Source: GCA-002708145 sp045562755 (GTDB lineage: Bacteria; Chloroflexota; Dehalococcoidia; Lucifugimonadales; Lucifugimonadaceae). Taken from it: 64,000 bases of DNA. The notes beneath the pieces were generated by a model. That model saw only the letters and a list, made by a program, of their open reading frames with translations. It had not been told where the DNA came from and ran no database searches. Where the stretch lies: positions 248,001 through 312,000 of the forward strand of contig JBJKVF010000006.1 of NCBI GenBank assembly GCA_045562755.1. The letters run 5' to 3'. A program made the translations under genes and the position numbers. Positions 17,047-25,417 of this stretch are shown piece by piece (the first letter of the stretch is position 1; the number at the start of each line of letters is the position of its first letter).

Positions 17047-18501
17047 TTAATCATTTTTTATTTTTTTTGTTTTATAAGAAGCAATCAAAGCTAAAATAGC
17101 TATACATGCAGAAACCTTGAAAGCTATATCCCAACCTAGATTAAAAGTTGATGAAACATCTGGGTTAATAGAATCTGCAATTTCACTCAGTTCAACATTT
17201 ATATTGTTGCTTAACATTATGCCAGTAATTATAGCTGTAGATATAGCTTGCCCAATCACTGTTGCAGTATTTCTTACTAAATTTAGAAAAGCAGAGGTTG
17301 AACCATATTGACTCGGGAGAACAGAAGCTAATGTTGCACTCATATTTGGAGCCATCCATAATCCCATACCAAATCCATTTATTACTAGTATAAACAATAC
17401 AATATATATACTAGTTTCTTGAGAAAAAAATGAAAATGAAAGATTACTAAATATTATAAAAATCATACCTAACGAAGTGAATTTTCTAAACCCATATTTA
17501 TCAGAAAGTCTTCCTGAAAACTGAGAAGAAAAACCCATAAAAAAAGCTCCAAAAAATACAAGCAAGCCAGTTGCAGTTTCATCATAGCCCATAAAACTTT
17601 GTACAAAAATCGGTACTAATAAAAATGCTGGTGCAGAAGCAATAAAACCCAAAAAACGCGTGAGAGTAGACCATCGAAATGTTGGGTAATTAAATAATTT
17701 TAAGTCTATCATTGGATTATCAATTCTCAATTCCCAGAAAATATAAAATATAAAAAAGATAAAAGTCGAAATAATCATCACTATGAACTCTAAATCAGAT
17801 ATTGAATATGAAAAAGGATTAGATATAACAACTATAAGTAGCGAGAGAAAAATTATTGATAGAAATGATCCTATAAAATCATAACTTTTATTCTCCTTGG
17901 TAATCGAACCTAATCTTTTTTCATCTAAAATTTTTATAGCAAAAATTATACCTATAAAAGTTGGAATTGCTGTAACAAGAAATATTTCTCTCCATCCAAA
18001 AATATTTATTACCGGTCCAGCAAATAATGGACCAGATGCTGCTCCTATAGAAACAGCTGTAGTAATCATCCCTAGACCTTTTCCCTTCTGATCTTTAGGA
18101 AAAACTCCAACAATAATTGCAAATACAACTGACTGACCCATCGTACTTCCAATAGCCATTATTATTCTTCCAAAAATTAAGTGTTCTAAAGATGTAGAAG
18201 TATAAGATACTAAAGCACCTATAACAAAAAGAATCATCCCTGTAATATGGAATTTTTTTCTTCCAATAATATCTGATATAGCTCCTAATGGAAGCATAAA
18301 AGCACTTGTAATGAGTGAGCTTGAAATGATAACCCAGCTAACTGCTTTGAGACTTACTTCAAATTGTTCCGCAATAGTAGGTAATGCTAATATAACAATT
18401 GAAAAATCTAAAACCATTGCAAAAAGTGCTATTGCAACTGTATAAAATACTATCCAATGATAGTTATTTGAAGAATTAATCTTATTGTTATTTTTTTGCA
18501 T
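17047..18501 (-). CDS. MFS transporter, DHA2/EmrB-QacA-like drug exporter
   Basis: This is a proton-coupled exporter of the major facilitator superfamily. It has about 14 hydrophobic segments in 484 residues. The N-terminal motif LDFSIVILALPTIAEQF is typical of the DHA2 group (EmrB, QacA). The loop 2-3 motif A appears as GAISDIIGRKK, with the related GRLSDKYGFRK in the second half. Its 5' end overlaps the 3' end of the rRNA methyltransferase gene by 14 bp, so the two are co-transcribed. The transported compound is unknown. Confidence 0.88.
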   Translation of the reverse strand: MQKNNNKINSSNNYHWIVFYTVAIALFAMVLDFSIVILALPTIAEQFEVSLKAVSWVIISSSLITSAFMLPLGAISDIIGRKKFHITGMILFVIGALVSYTSTSLEHLIFGRIIMAIGSTMGQSVVFAIIVGVFPKDQKGKGLGMITTAVSIGAASGPLFAGPVINIFGWREIFLVTAIPTFIGIIFAIKILDEKRLGSITKENKSYDFIGSFLSIIFLSLLIVVISNPFSYSISDLEFIVMIISTFIFFIFYIFWELRIDNPMIDLKLFNYPTFRWSTLTRFLGFIASAPAFLLVPIFVQSFMGYDETATGLLVFFGAFFMGFSSQFSGRLSDKYGFRKFTSLGMIFIIFSNLSFSFFSQETSIYIVLFILVINGFGMGLWMAPNMSATLASVLPSQYGSTSAFLNLVRNTATVIGQAISTAIITGIMLSNNINVELSEIADSINPDVSSTFNLGWDIAFKVSACIAILALIASYKTKKIKND

Positions 18502-19258
18502 GAATTTTCATAAAATAATCGTACATGACTATGCTAGCACTTACGGAAGCATTCAAGGATTCCACTCTACCTGACATAGGAATAGAAATTAAGTAATCAC
18601 AATTTTTCTTAACTAAATTTGAAATTCCTTTACCCTCAGCTCCTATAACTATTACTGATTTTAATCCAAATTTTATATCGGCATATATACTATTAGAGTT
18701 TCCATCAAGACCATAAATCGTAAATCCTTTTGATTTAAGTTCCTTTATTGAATTGTTTAGATTTGTAACCCTACAAACTTTAATATGCTCCAAGGCACCG
18801 GCTGAGGCTCTAATCGAGCCTGGTGAAATTGACACAGACCTTCTTTCAGGAATTATTATTGATTCTGCAGATATAGCATCTGCAGTTCTAGATATTGCAC
18901 CAAAATTTTGAGGATCTTGAATCCCGTCAAGAATAATAAATAGAGAGTTTTTAGAATCAGGTATATTATCTAAAATTTCATCTAGTTTATAATATTTAGG
19001 ATCTTCTACTACTGCAATTACACCTTGATGTTTTTTGGTATGACTTTGCTTATCTAATTCATCTGACTGACAGTAAATTATTTCTATTTTTTTTGTATCA
19101 GCAGTATCAATGATTTCTTTTAAATGATTACCTTTTTCAATATTTTTATATAATAAAATTTTTTGGATTTTTCGATCAGATCTTATACTTTCTAGCACAG
19201 ATCTTCGACCTTCAACCGTTTGATAATGAATTTTTTTTGCTCTTGAAAAACGTGACAT
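18488..19258 (-). CDS. rlmB: SpoU-family rRNA 2'-O-methyltransferase (RlmB/TrmH type)
   Basis: This SAM-dependent enzyme methylates a ribose 2'-OH of RNA; the closest well-known relative is RlmB, acting on 23S G2251. Family motifs are clear: motif 1 is LDGIQDPQNFGAISRTA, motif 2 is VIGAEGKGIS, and motif 3 is MSGRVESLNASVSASIVMYD, which forms the trefoil-knot SAM site. An N-terminal L30-like RNA-binding domain precedes it. At 256 residues it is complete. It is the first gene of a run that continues with the MFS exporter. The exact target site is inferred. Confidence 0.85.
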   Translation of the reverse strand: MSRFSRAKKIHYQTVEGRRSVLESIRSDRKIQKILLYKNIEKGNHLKEIIDTADTKKIEIIYCQSDELDKQSHTKKHQGVIAVVEDPKYYKLDEILDNIPDSKNSLFIILDGIQDPQNFGAISRTADAISAESIIIPERRSVSISPGSIRASAGALEHIKVCRVTNLNNSIKELKSKGFTIYGLDGNSNSIYADIKFGLKSVIVIGAEGKGISNLVKKNCDYLISIPMSGRVESLNASVSASIVMYDYFMKIHAKK

Positions 19259-19341
19259 AATATTTATTTATTTAAAACCATATAATACTAAACTATTTAA
19301 GATGTAAATAATATAATTTTTACTATATTTATTTAATTTAT

Positions 19342-19368
19342 TTGACAAAAATTCTCATTGAATGTAAT
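19342..19368 (+). promoter_or_regulatory. Putative promoter of the metY-metA-aldehyde dehydrogenase operon
   Basis: TTGACA (19342-19347) is a perfect -35 box. TGTAAT (19363-19368) is a 5/6 -10 box at a short 15-bp spacing; TAATCT (19365-19370) is an alternative at 17 bp. Transcription would begin near 19376 and give a leader of about 400 nt before the metY start. The leader holds two copies of a structured motif. Confidence 0.6.
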
Positions 19369-19441
19369 CTTAAATATATCCTTTCGATATTGTTCAGATC
19401 CTATGTATGAACTTATTGAATGTCGATGAATCAGCGAGCTT

Positions 19442-19519
19442 CGGATCAAATAGCTGCTGCTGTCACTCTCGATTAACCTATTCTAGGTTGCCGGAAGTAA
19501 TAAGCGTGCTACTTTTCCG
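19442..19519 (+). promoter_or_regulatory. Candidate structured RNA leader motif, copy 1 (upstream of metY)
   Basis: The copy begins with a closing stem: CGGA, AAA and TAGC (19442-19454) pair with GCTA, TTT and TCCG (19508-19519), with small bulges. Inside are the 20-mer AGCTGCTGCTGTCACTCTCG (19452-19471), a hairpin AACCTA/TAGGTT, and the block TTGCCGGAAGTAATAAGCG, whose AAGTA pairs with TACTT (19510-19514). The 20-mer and the TTGCC...AGTA...TAA...GCG...TACTT block recur in copy 2. I could not match it to the SAM-I, SAM-II, SAM-IV, SAM-V, SAH, cobalamin, glycine or T-box consensus. The position before methionine genes suggests a methionine/SAM-pathway regulator. Confidence 0.6.
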
Positions 19520-19562
19520 ATGATTATAAGGAAAATAAATTGAACATTATTTTACGTCAGTT

Positions 19563-19653
19563 TTTTTCTTTGCTTTATGAAAAGCTGCTGCTGTCACTCT
19601 CGGCTAAATTGCCTGAGTATAACGGCGAGTACTTCTTTTTAAGCAAAGAAAAA
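19563..19653 (+). promoter_or_regulatory. Candidate structured RNA leader motif, copy 2 (upstream of metY)
   Basis: A perfect 13-bp stem, TTTTTCTTTGCTT (19563-19575) with AAGCAAAGAAAAA (19641-19653), encloses the same 20-mer AGCTGCTGCTGTCACTCTCG (19583-19602). Next comes a short hairpin (CTCGGC/GCCTGAG), then the second conserved block TTGCCTGAGTATAACGGCG with AGTA pairing to TACT (19630-19633). The outer stem differs completely in sequence from copy 1 while the enclosed core is kept, which is how a tandem riboswitch or protein-binding RNA would look. The run of T at 19561-19567 precedes the stem, so this is not a plain terminator. Confidence 0.6.
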
Positions 19654-19656
19654 TGC

Positions 19657-19777
19657 ATTTCTTGATATCACTCAAGAAATCTTATCAAATAATCTCATAA
19701 TCTAAATTAAAATTATTAATTTTTGAAAAAAATTGGGATTACAACAAACTTAAAACTCAATGGAAGGAAAAAATCTC
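19657..19777 (+). other. Remainder of the metY leader, with a 9-bp hairpin
   Basis: ATTTCTTGA (19657-19665) pairs perfectly with TCAAGAAAT (19672-19680) across a six-base loop. No T run follows, so it does not look like an intrinsic terminator. From 19681 to the metY start the sequence is AT-rich, and the only other signal seen is AAGGA before the ATG. The hairpin may belong to the expression platform of the upstream RNA motifs. Confidence 0.4.
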
Positions 19778-21106
19778 ATGAGTAATTATAAATACGAAAC
19801 GTTACAGCTACATGCTGGACAAGAAACAGACCCAACAACTAACTCTAGGGCTGTTCCAATATACCAAACAACATCTTTTGTGTTCAACAGTCAGGAACAT
19901 GGTTCAAATCTTTTCACTCTAAAAGAACTAGGAAATATTTACACCAGAATAATGAATCCTACAACCGATGTTTTTGAAAAAAGAGTTGCAGCTTTAGAAG
20001 GTGGACTATTGGGGCTTGCAACAGCATCAGGTCAATCAGCTCAATTTACAGCAATAGCGAATATTGCACAGGCCGGAGATAATTTAGTTTCTTCATCATT
20101 TTTATATGGTGGTACTTATAACCAATTTAAGGCTCAATTCCCAAGACTAGGAATTAACGTAAAATTTGCTGATGGAGATAACGTAGAAAGCTTTGAAAAG
20201 TTAATCGATGAAAATACAAAAGCTTTGTACATAGAGTCTCTTGGTAACCCAAGAATAAATGTACCCGATTTTGAAGGTTTAGCAAATCTTGCACACTCTA
20301 ACAATATACCTCTAATAGTAGATAATACTTTAGGTGCAGCTGGAGCATTGGTTAGACCAATAGACTACGGTGCAGATGTAATTGTGCAAAGTGCAACTAA
20401 ATGGATTGGTGGGCATGGTACCAGTATTGGAGGAATAATTATAGATGCTGGAACATTTAATTGGGGTAATGGTAAATTTCCACTTTTTACTGAACCTAGT
20501 GAAGCTTATCATGGATTAGTTCATTGGGACGTATCTGGAACTGGAAGTGACTTATGTAATGCATTGGGGATTCCTAGTGATAAAAATATTGCTTTTGGTA
20601 TTAGAGCAAGATTTGAAGTTTTAAGAGATTATGGAGCTGCTCTTAGCCCATTTAATTCATTCTTATTTATTCAAGGACTAGAAACTTTATCATATAGAGT
20701 TGAAAGACACTGTGAAAATTCATTAAAATTAGCACAATGGCTAGAAAAAAATCCTAATGTAGAATCAGTTAATTATTTAGGTCTTGAAAATAGTTCATAT
20801 AAAAAGTTGGCTGATAAATATCTCGAAAGAGGATATGGATCAGTTCTTACCTTCACACTTAAAGGTGGATTTGATAGTGCTGTTACATGTATCGACAGCT
20901 TAAAATTAGCTAGTAATTTGGCTAATGTTGGAGATTCAAAAACATTAGTAATTCACCCTGCATCTACTACTCATGAGCAATTATCTGCTGATGAGCAGAT
21001 TTCAGCTGGTGTGGAACAATCTACAATAAGAGTATCTGTAGGGCTAGAGCATATAGATGACATTATTGAAGATTTTGATCAGGCAATAAATAAAATTAAA
21101 TTATAA
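19778..21106 (+). CDS. metY: O-acetylhomoserine aminocarboxypropyltransferase (O-acetylhomoserine sulfhydrylase)
   Basis: MetY makes homocysteine directly from O-acetylhomoserine and sulfide, using PLP. The Cys/Met-metabolism fold is clear: TLQLHAGQETDPTTNSRAVP at the start, GLATASGQSAQ in the PLP pocket, and the PLP-lysine region VQSATKWIGGHG. From the ATG at 19778 it has 442 residues, a normal MetY length. I chose this ATG over the one at 19760 because the protein then begins MSNYKYETLQLHAG and AAGGA precedes it. metA follows 10 bp later, so substrate synthesis and use are coupled. The leader likely controls the operon. Confidence 0.95.
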   Translation: MSNYKYETLQLHAGQETDPTTNSRAVPIYQTTSFVFNSQEHGSNLFTLKELGNIYTRIMNPTTDVFEKRVAALEGGLLGLATASGQSAQFTAIANIAQAGDNLVSSSFLYGGTYNQFKAQFPRLGINVKFADGDNVESFEKLIDENTKALYIESLGNPRINVPDFEGLANLAHSNNIPLIVDNTLGAAGALVRPIDYGADVIVQSATKWIGGHGTSIGGIIIDAGTFNWGNGKFPLFTEPSEAYHGLVHWDVSGTGSDLCNALGIPSDKNIAFGIRARFEVLRDYGAALSPFNSFLFIQGLETLSYRVERHCENSLKLAQWLEKNPNVESVNYLGLENSSYKKLADKYLERGYGSVLTFTLKGGFDSAVTCIDSLKLASNLANVGDSKTLVIHPASTTHEQLSADEQISAGVEQSTIRVSVGLEHIDDIIEDFDQAINKIKL

Positions 21107-21116
21107 AGATTAAAAA

Positions 21117-22007
21117 ATGACATTAGTTTTACCATCAAACTATCATGCAATAAATGCATTAGAGCGAAGTTCAGTTCGATGGATACCTGTAGAAAAAGCG
21201 GAGCGGCAAGATATCAGGCCGCTCCGAATAGGTATACTAAATATTATGCCTATTGGAGAAAAGTATGAATTCAATATAATACACCCTTTGGGACTATCAG
21301 TACTGCAAATTGAACCAATATGGATTAAACTCAAATCACATAAATATAAGACTTGGGCGCCTGGCCATTTGGATGAATTATATAAAACCTACGAGGAAAT
21401 AGTTAAAGATGTCCCTTTAGATGGTTTAATCGTGACAGGTGCGCCAGTTGAACATTTAAAATTTGAAGAAGTAGAATATTGGGAAGAATTTTTGGATATT
21501 GTTAACGATTCAAGAAAAAATACCCCAAGTACTCTTGGAATATGCTGGGGAGGATTTGCACTTGGTTATATGTCAGGGATTAAGAAAGTAAATTTTGAGA
21601 AAAAATTATTTGGTTTATACGAACTAACCAACCTAGATCCAGGACATGAAATTATGAATGCTCTTGACGATAAATTTTTATGTCCTCAAAGCAGATTTGC
21701 AGGAATGAATGATGAAGAATTAAACGAAGCATCAAAAAGTAAAGATATAAATATTTTAGCTAGTGGTAAGCAATCTGGCCATACAATCTTTGAAACCTCT
21801 GACCATAAATTACTAATGCATATTGGACATCCTGAATATGCAGCCAGTAGATTTGCAGAAGAAGCAGCAAGAGATTTAGATAATCCTAATGTTCCAAATG
21901 TTGAAAATTTTGATTACAATAATCCTATAAACAAATGGAGAATGCACAGAAATATCTTTTTCCAACAATGGATTAATTTTTGTTATAAGCGTATCAGTTC
22001 AATTTGA
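21117..22007 (+). CDS. metA: Homoserine O-acetyltransferase of the MetA family
   Basis: This enzyme activates homoserine with an acyl-CoA in the first committed step to methionine. The nucleophile is Cys143 in LGICWGGFALG, and the catalytic His/Glu lie in MHIGHPEYAASRF. The acyl-selecting position reads TGAPVEHL, with Glu112 where E. coli MetA has Gly111. In this family Glu is known to favour acetyl-CoA, so the product should be O-acetylhomoserine. That agrees with the neighbouring metY, which uses this substrate. At 296 residues it is full length. Confidence 0.95.
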   Translation: MTLVLPSNYHAINALERSSVRWIPVEKAERQDIRPLRIGILNIMPIGEKYEFNIIHPLGLSVLQIEPIWIKLKSHKYKTWAPGHLDELYKTYEEIVKDVPLDGLIVTGAPVEHLKFEEVEYWEEFLDIVNDSRKNTPSTLGICWGGFALGYMSGIKKVNFEKKLFGLYELTNLDPGHEIMNALDDKFLCPQSRFAGMNDEELNEASKSKDINILASGKQSGHTIFETSDHKLLMHIGHPEYAASRFAEEAARDLDNPNVPNVENFDYNNPINKWRMHRNIFFQQWINFCYKRISSI

Positions 22008-22021
22008 AAGGAAATAAATAA

Positions 22022-23482
22022 ATGTATAAAACATTTAAAAATTATGTTAATGGAGAATGGGTAAAATCAGATTCTAATGAAACCATTAGTAGTATAAATC
22101 CTGCAGATAATGATGATGTACTTGGTCTTTTTCAAGCATCAACAACTAATGATGCTGATCATGGTATAGATTCTGCTTACTTTGCAAAAAAAGAATGGTC
22201 AAATATTTCTCAAGTAGAAAGAGGTAACTATCTCTTAAATGCTGCAAAATATTTAGAAAAAAATTCCGAAAGATTTGCAGAATCAATAACCAGAGAATGT
22301 GGAAAAGCAATCTTAGAATCTCGTGGTGAGGTTGGTAGAGCTATAGCATTATTACAATACTACGGTATTGAGGGCTCAAATCCAATTGGAGATGTTGTTC
22401 CTTCCATAAATCCAAAAATCTTGCTCTATACTAAAAAAATACCTTTGGGAGTTGTTAGCTTAATTACTCCATGGAATTTTCCACTCGCAATACCAATATG
22501 GAAGATGGCGCCAGCACTAGTTTATGGAAATACTGTAGTTTTAAAACCGGCTTCTGCTACGCCTTTAATAGCAACATTAATCGCAGAAATGTGGGATTAT
22601 ATAGGATTGCCTAATGGTGTGTTTAACCTAATAGTAGGATCAGGTAGTACAGTAGGTGAAAGATTAATTAACAATCCTAAAGTAAATGCTGTTTCTTTCA
22701 CGGGTTCAACAAATACAGGTAAAGATATTGCGGTAAAATCTGCACAAAATGGGAATAAATTTCAACTTGAAATGGGTGGTAAAAATCCTGTAATAGTACT
22801 ACCAGACGCAGACTTAAACCAAGCTGCAGAAATAACAATATCAGGAGCTATGAAGTATTCAGGACAAAAATGTACTGCAACTTCAAGAGTAATAGTCGTT
22901 GGAGATATTTTAGAAAAATTCACTGAATTACTTATAGAAAAAACAAAGTCTTTTAGTATCGGTCCTGGTTTAGATGAAAAATCTACCGTTGTTCCTGTTA
23001 TAGATAAACAGTCTCTAGATAATATAGAGAACATGATAAATAAAGCAACAAAAGACGGAGCAGAAATCATTCATGGAGGAAGTAAAATTAGTGAAGGAGT
23101 CTTTGCTAAAGGAAACTTCATACAGCCAACAATTTTATCAAATGTTGAACATGACTCTTTTATAGCATGTGAAGAAGTTTTTGGTCCAGTGTTATCTATA
23201 ATTAGAGCTAAGGATTATGATGAAGCAATAGAAATTGCTAACTCTGTTCAATATGGACTCAGTGCTGCTATATTTACTAAAAGTCTTAACTTATCTATGG
23301 ATTTTGCTGAAAGAATTGAAGCTGGAGTAATAAAAATAAATGGTGAAACTGCAGGATTAGAACCCCAGGTCCCTTTTGGCGGTTTAAAATCAAGTTCTTC
23401 TGGAAATAGAGAACAGGGAAAAGCTGCTATAGAATTTTTCACTAATACAAAAACTATTTATGTGGATAGAAGTGCTACATAA
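22022..23482 (+). CDS. NAD(P)-dependent aldehyde dehydrogenase
   Basis: The protein is a complete 486-residue aldehyde dehydrogenase. The NAD-binding segment includes VSFTGSTNTG, the general-base Glu is in LEMGGKNPV, and the catalytic Cys is in SGQKCTATSR. A typical C-terminal PFGGLKSSSSGNREQG follows. It resembles the succinate-semialdehyde/2-oxoglutarate-semialdehyde group, but substrate is not certain. AAAGGA lies before the ATG, 14 bp after metA, so it is probably the third gene of the met operon. Its link to methionine metabolism is not obvious. Confidence 0.85.
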   Translation: MYKTFKNYVNGEWVKSDSNETISSINPADNDDVLGLFQASTTNDADHGIDSAYFAKKEWSNISQVERGNYLLNAAKYLEKNSERFAESITRECGKAILESRGEVGRAIALLQYYGIEGSNPIGDVVPSINPKILLYTKKIPLGVVSLITPWNFPLAIPIWKMAPALVYGNTVVLKPASATPLIATLIAEMWDYIGLPNGVFNLIVGSGSTVGERLINNPKVNAVSFTGSTNTGKDIAVKSAQNGNKFQLEMGGKNPVIVLPDADLNQAAEITISGAMKYSGQKCTATSRVIVVGDILEKFTELLIEKTKSFSIGPGLDEKSTVVPVIDKQSLDNIENMINKATKDGAEIIHGGSKISEGVFAKGNFIQPTILSNVEHDSFIACEEVFGPVLSIIRAKDYDEAIEIANSVQYGLSAAIFTKSLNLSMDFAERIEAGVIKINGETAGLEPQVPFGGLKSSSSGNREQGKAAIEFFTNTKTIYVDRSAT

Positions 23483-23485
23483 TTT

Positions 23486-24376
23486 TTATATAAAATTTGG
23501 AGGCTGTGAAACTACCTCATCATAAGGATGTCGTTTGCTAATAAGATTAGAAAATTCAAACACATCTAAGGCTGTTTCATATAAATCTTTTTCAATAGTT
23601 ATTTCTCCAGACCATGTTCCTAATTTCTGATAAAAATCTATCGCTTTAGAAATGGATTCAATATTCATATCTGGAAAATACTCTTTCTCAACATATGCTA
23701 TCTCTTCTGGATTAGCTGTATTAACCCATTTCCTTGAAGCACTATATGCTTTAGAAAAAGCAGCAGCTTCATCAGTATTCAACCAATTATTTCTACAAAC
23801 TAAACTAGAAAAAGCAACTGGACCAATAGATTTACCTACAGAAGTTAATATAAATCCTCTATCCTCATACTCTAGTTGTTGTGGGAAAGCGCCTTGTTCA
23901 TGAAAATATTCTCCTAATCCATTTTTCCATTGCATCATCATTTGATCACCTCCACCAGAGTAAATATTTTCAGCTTGATCAAGATTAAAATTTTCTTTGT
24001 AAGCAGCATATCTTAACATTGCTTCAGGTTGCCCTCCATGAACATAAAGAAATTTTGATTTATTTAATTTTTCCCAAGAAAAATTTTTGTCATTCTCTCT
24101 ACCTAATATAAAAAAACCATCAAATCTATTTATTTGGGCAAAATGTGTGAATGCTAAATTTTCGCCTTTGTCTAAGGGGCCCCAGCTTGCTGATACGGCA
24201 GCCTGAGCAACATGCATATTCCCAGAACCAACTTCCATAGCACTATTTCCACCATCTTTAACAATATTATATGTTGCTTCAATACCCTCAGAATTCAAAA
24301 AGTCACCAGCTATACAAGCAATCAGAGGACTATAAAATGCTGAATGTCTAGAAACCATGATATCTAAATTTTTCAA
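23486..24376 (-). CDS. NMT1/THI5-like protein without a signal peptide
   Basis: The fold resembles the NMT1/THI5-like ligand-binding proteins, which are usually periplasmic ABC-transporter receptors. Recognisable elements are RHSAFYSPLIACIAGDFLNS at the start, GNSAMEVGSGNMHVAQAAV in the first lobe, and YSGGGDQMMMQWKNG near the hinge. The chain starts MKNLDIMVSRHS with no signal sequence or lipobox, and no permease or ATPase gene is adjacent. A cytoplasmic role, for instance pyrimidine-precursor or cofactor-related chemistry, is possible. 296 residues; specific function unknown. Confidence 0.65.
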   Translation of the reverse strand: MKNLDIMVSRHSAFYSPLIACIAGDFLNSEGIEATYNIVKDGGNSAMEVGSGNMHVAQAAVSASWGPLDKGENLAFTHFAQINRFDGFFILGRENDKNFSWEKLNKSKFLYVHGGQPEAMLRYAAYKENFNLDQAENIYSGGGDQMMMQWKNGLGEYFHEQGAFPQQLEYEDRGFILTSVGKSIGPVAFSSLVCRNNWLNTDEAAAFSKAYSASRKWVNTANPEEIAYVEKEYFPDMNIESISKAIDFYQKLGTWSGEITIEKDLYETALDVFEFSNLISKRHPYDEVVSQPPNFI

Positions 24377-24475
24377 ATTCTTTTTCCTTCATTAGCTAAT
24401 TATTGATTTATGTTTAAAATAAATTAGAATTATATAAACAATATATCAAAATTTAAATTAAATTTTAGGTCAAAC

Positions 24476-25417
24476 ATGTTAAAAAAAGCATTAATAACTG
24501 GAGCAGCTGGTTTTATTGGTTCAAACTTAACTCAGAAATTACTTGAAAATAATATACAAGTTTTAGCTGTTGACGATTTTTCTTCAGGAAAAATAAATAA
24601 TCTTCCGAATAAAGAAAAAAAACTAAAAATATGTAAAATGAATATTTTAGATAAAAACATTAGTGAATTGATTGTTGATTTCAACCCTGACATTACATAT
24701 CATTTAGCTGCACAAATTAGTGTTTCAAGATCAACAGAAGACCCTTTGTCAGATGCAAAAATCAACATTATCGGCAGTCTCAATCTTTTAGAATCTATCA
24801 AAAAATTAAATCATAATCATAAATTTATTTATATAACATCTGGTGGGACTGTTTATGGTGAAGCAGAAAAACTGCCTGCTAAAGAAGATTCTCCCGTTAT
24901 GCCTCTTTCTCAGTATGGTGCTTCAAAGTATTCTGTAGAAAATTATCTAAAAATTTATAAAAGACTATATAAAATAAAATATAGTATTCTCAGATTAGCT
25001 AATGTTTACGGCCCAAAACAAGATCCTCATGGTGAAGCAGGAGTAATTGCTATATTTATAAAAGCAATCTTATCAAAAAAACATTTTCAAATTTTTGGTG
25101 ATGGAGAAGATCAAAGAGATTATATTTATATTGATGATGTTATCAGAGCGATACTTTTAGCTGGTTTATCGAACGGGCATGGACCATACAATATTGGTAC
25201 AGGAAAAGGAACATCAACAAATAAAATATTTTCTCTAATATCAAAATATTGTGGATATTCCGACCCACCTCTTTATGGAAAACCAAGACCAGGAGATATT
25301 AAGAAAATCATGCTAGATATTAATAAAGCAAAAAAAGAAATCAATTGGAGCCCAAAATTCAATATTGAAGAAGGTATAAGAAAAACAGTAGATTGGTTTA
25401 TTAAGAACGCAAATTAG
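24476..25417 (+). CDS. NAD-dependent sugar epimerase (UDP-glucose 4-epimerase-like, extended SDR)
   Basis: The extended short-chain dehydrogenase fold has the glycine motif TGAAGFIGSNL near residues 8-18, the catalytic YGASK (Tyr-x-x-x-Lys), and the C-terminal RPGDIKK substrate motif typical of UDP-sugar epimerases. It would change the stereochemistry of a nucleotide sugar for polysaccharide synthesis. At 313 residues it is full length and has no sugar-gene neighbours. Its 3' end overlaps the convergent sufU gene by 17 bp. Confidence 0.82.
   Translation: MLKKALITGAAGFIGSNLTQKLLENNIQVLAVDDFSSGKINNLPNKEKKLKICKMNILDKNISELIVDFNPDITYHLAAQISVSRSTEDPLSDAKINIIGSLNLLESIKKLNHNHKFIYITSGGTVYGEAEKLPAKEDSPVMPLSQYGASKYSVENYLKIYKRLYKIKYSILRLANVYGPKQDPHGEAGVIAIFIKAILSKKHFQIFGDGEDQRDYIYIDDVIRAILLAGLSNGHGPYNIGTGKGTSTNKIFSLISKYCGYSDPPLYGKPRPGDIKKIMLDINKAKKEINWSPKFNIEEGIRKTVDWFIKNAN

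Noticed and set aside
19657..19680. CTTGA...TCAAG hairpin as an HspR (HAIR) operator or terminator
   Set aside because: HAIR sites need CTTGAGT-N7-ACTCAAG spacing (21 bp), which is not met, and no T run follows for a terminator.
19377..19777. Known SAM-I, cobalamin or T-box leader upstream of metY
   Set aside because: The core sequences of these classes (for example GAUGAAACC, the B12 box, or GGGUGGNACCGCG) are absent. A class I cannot recall remains possible.
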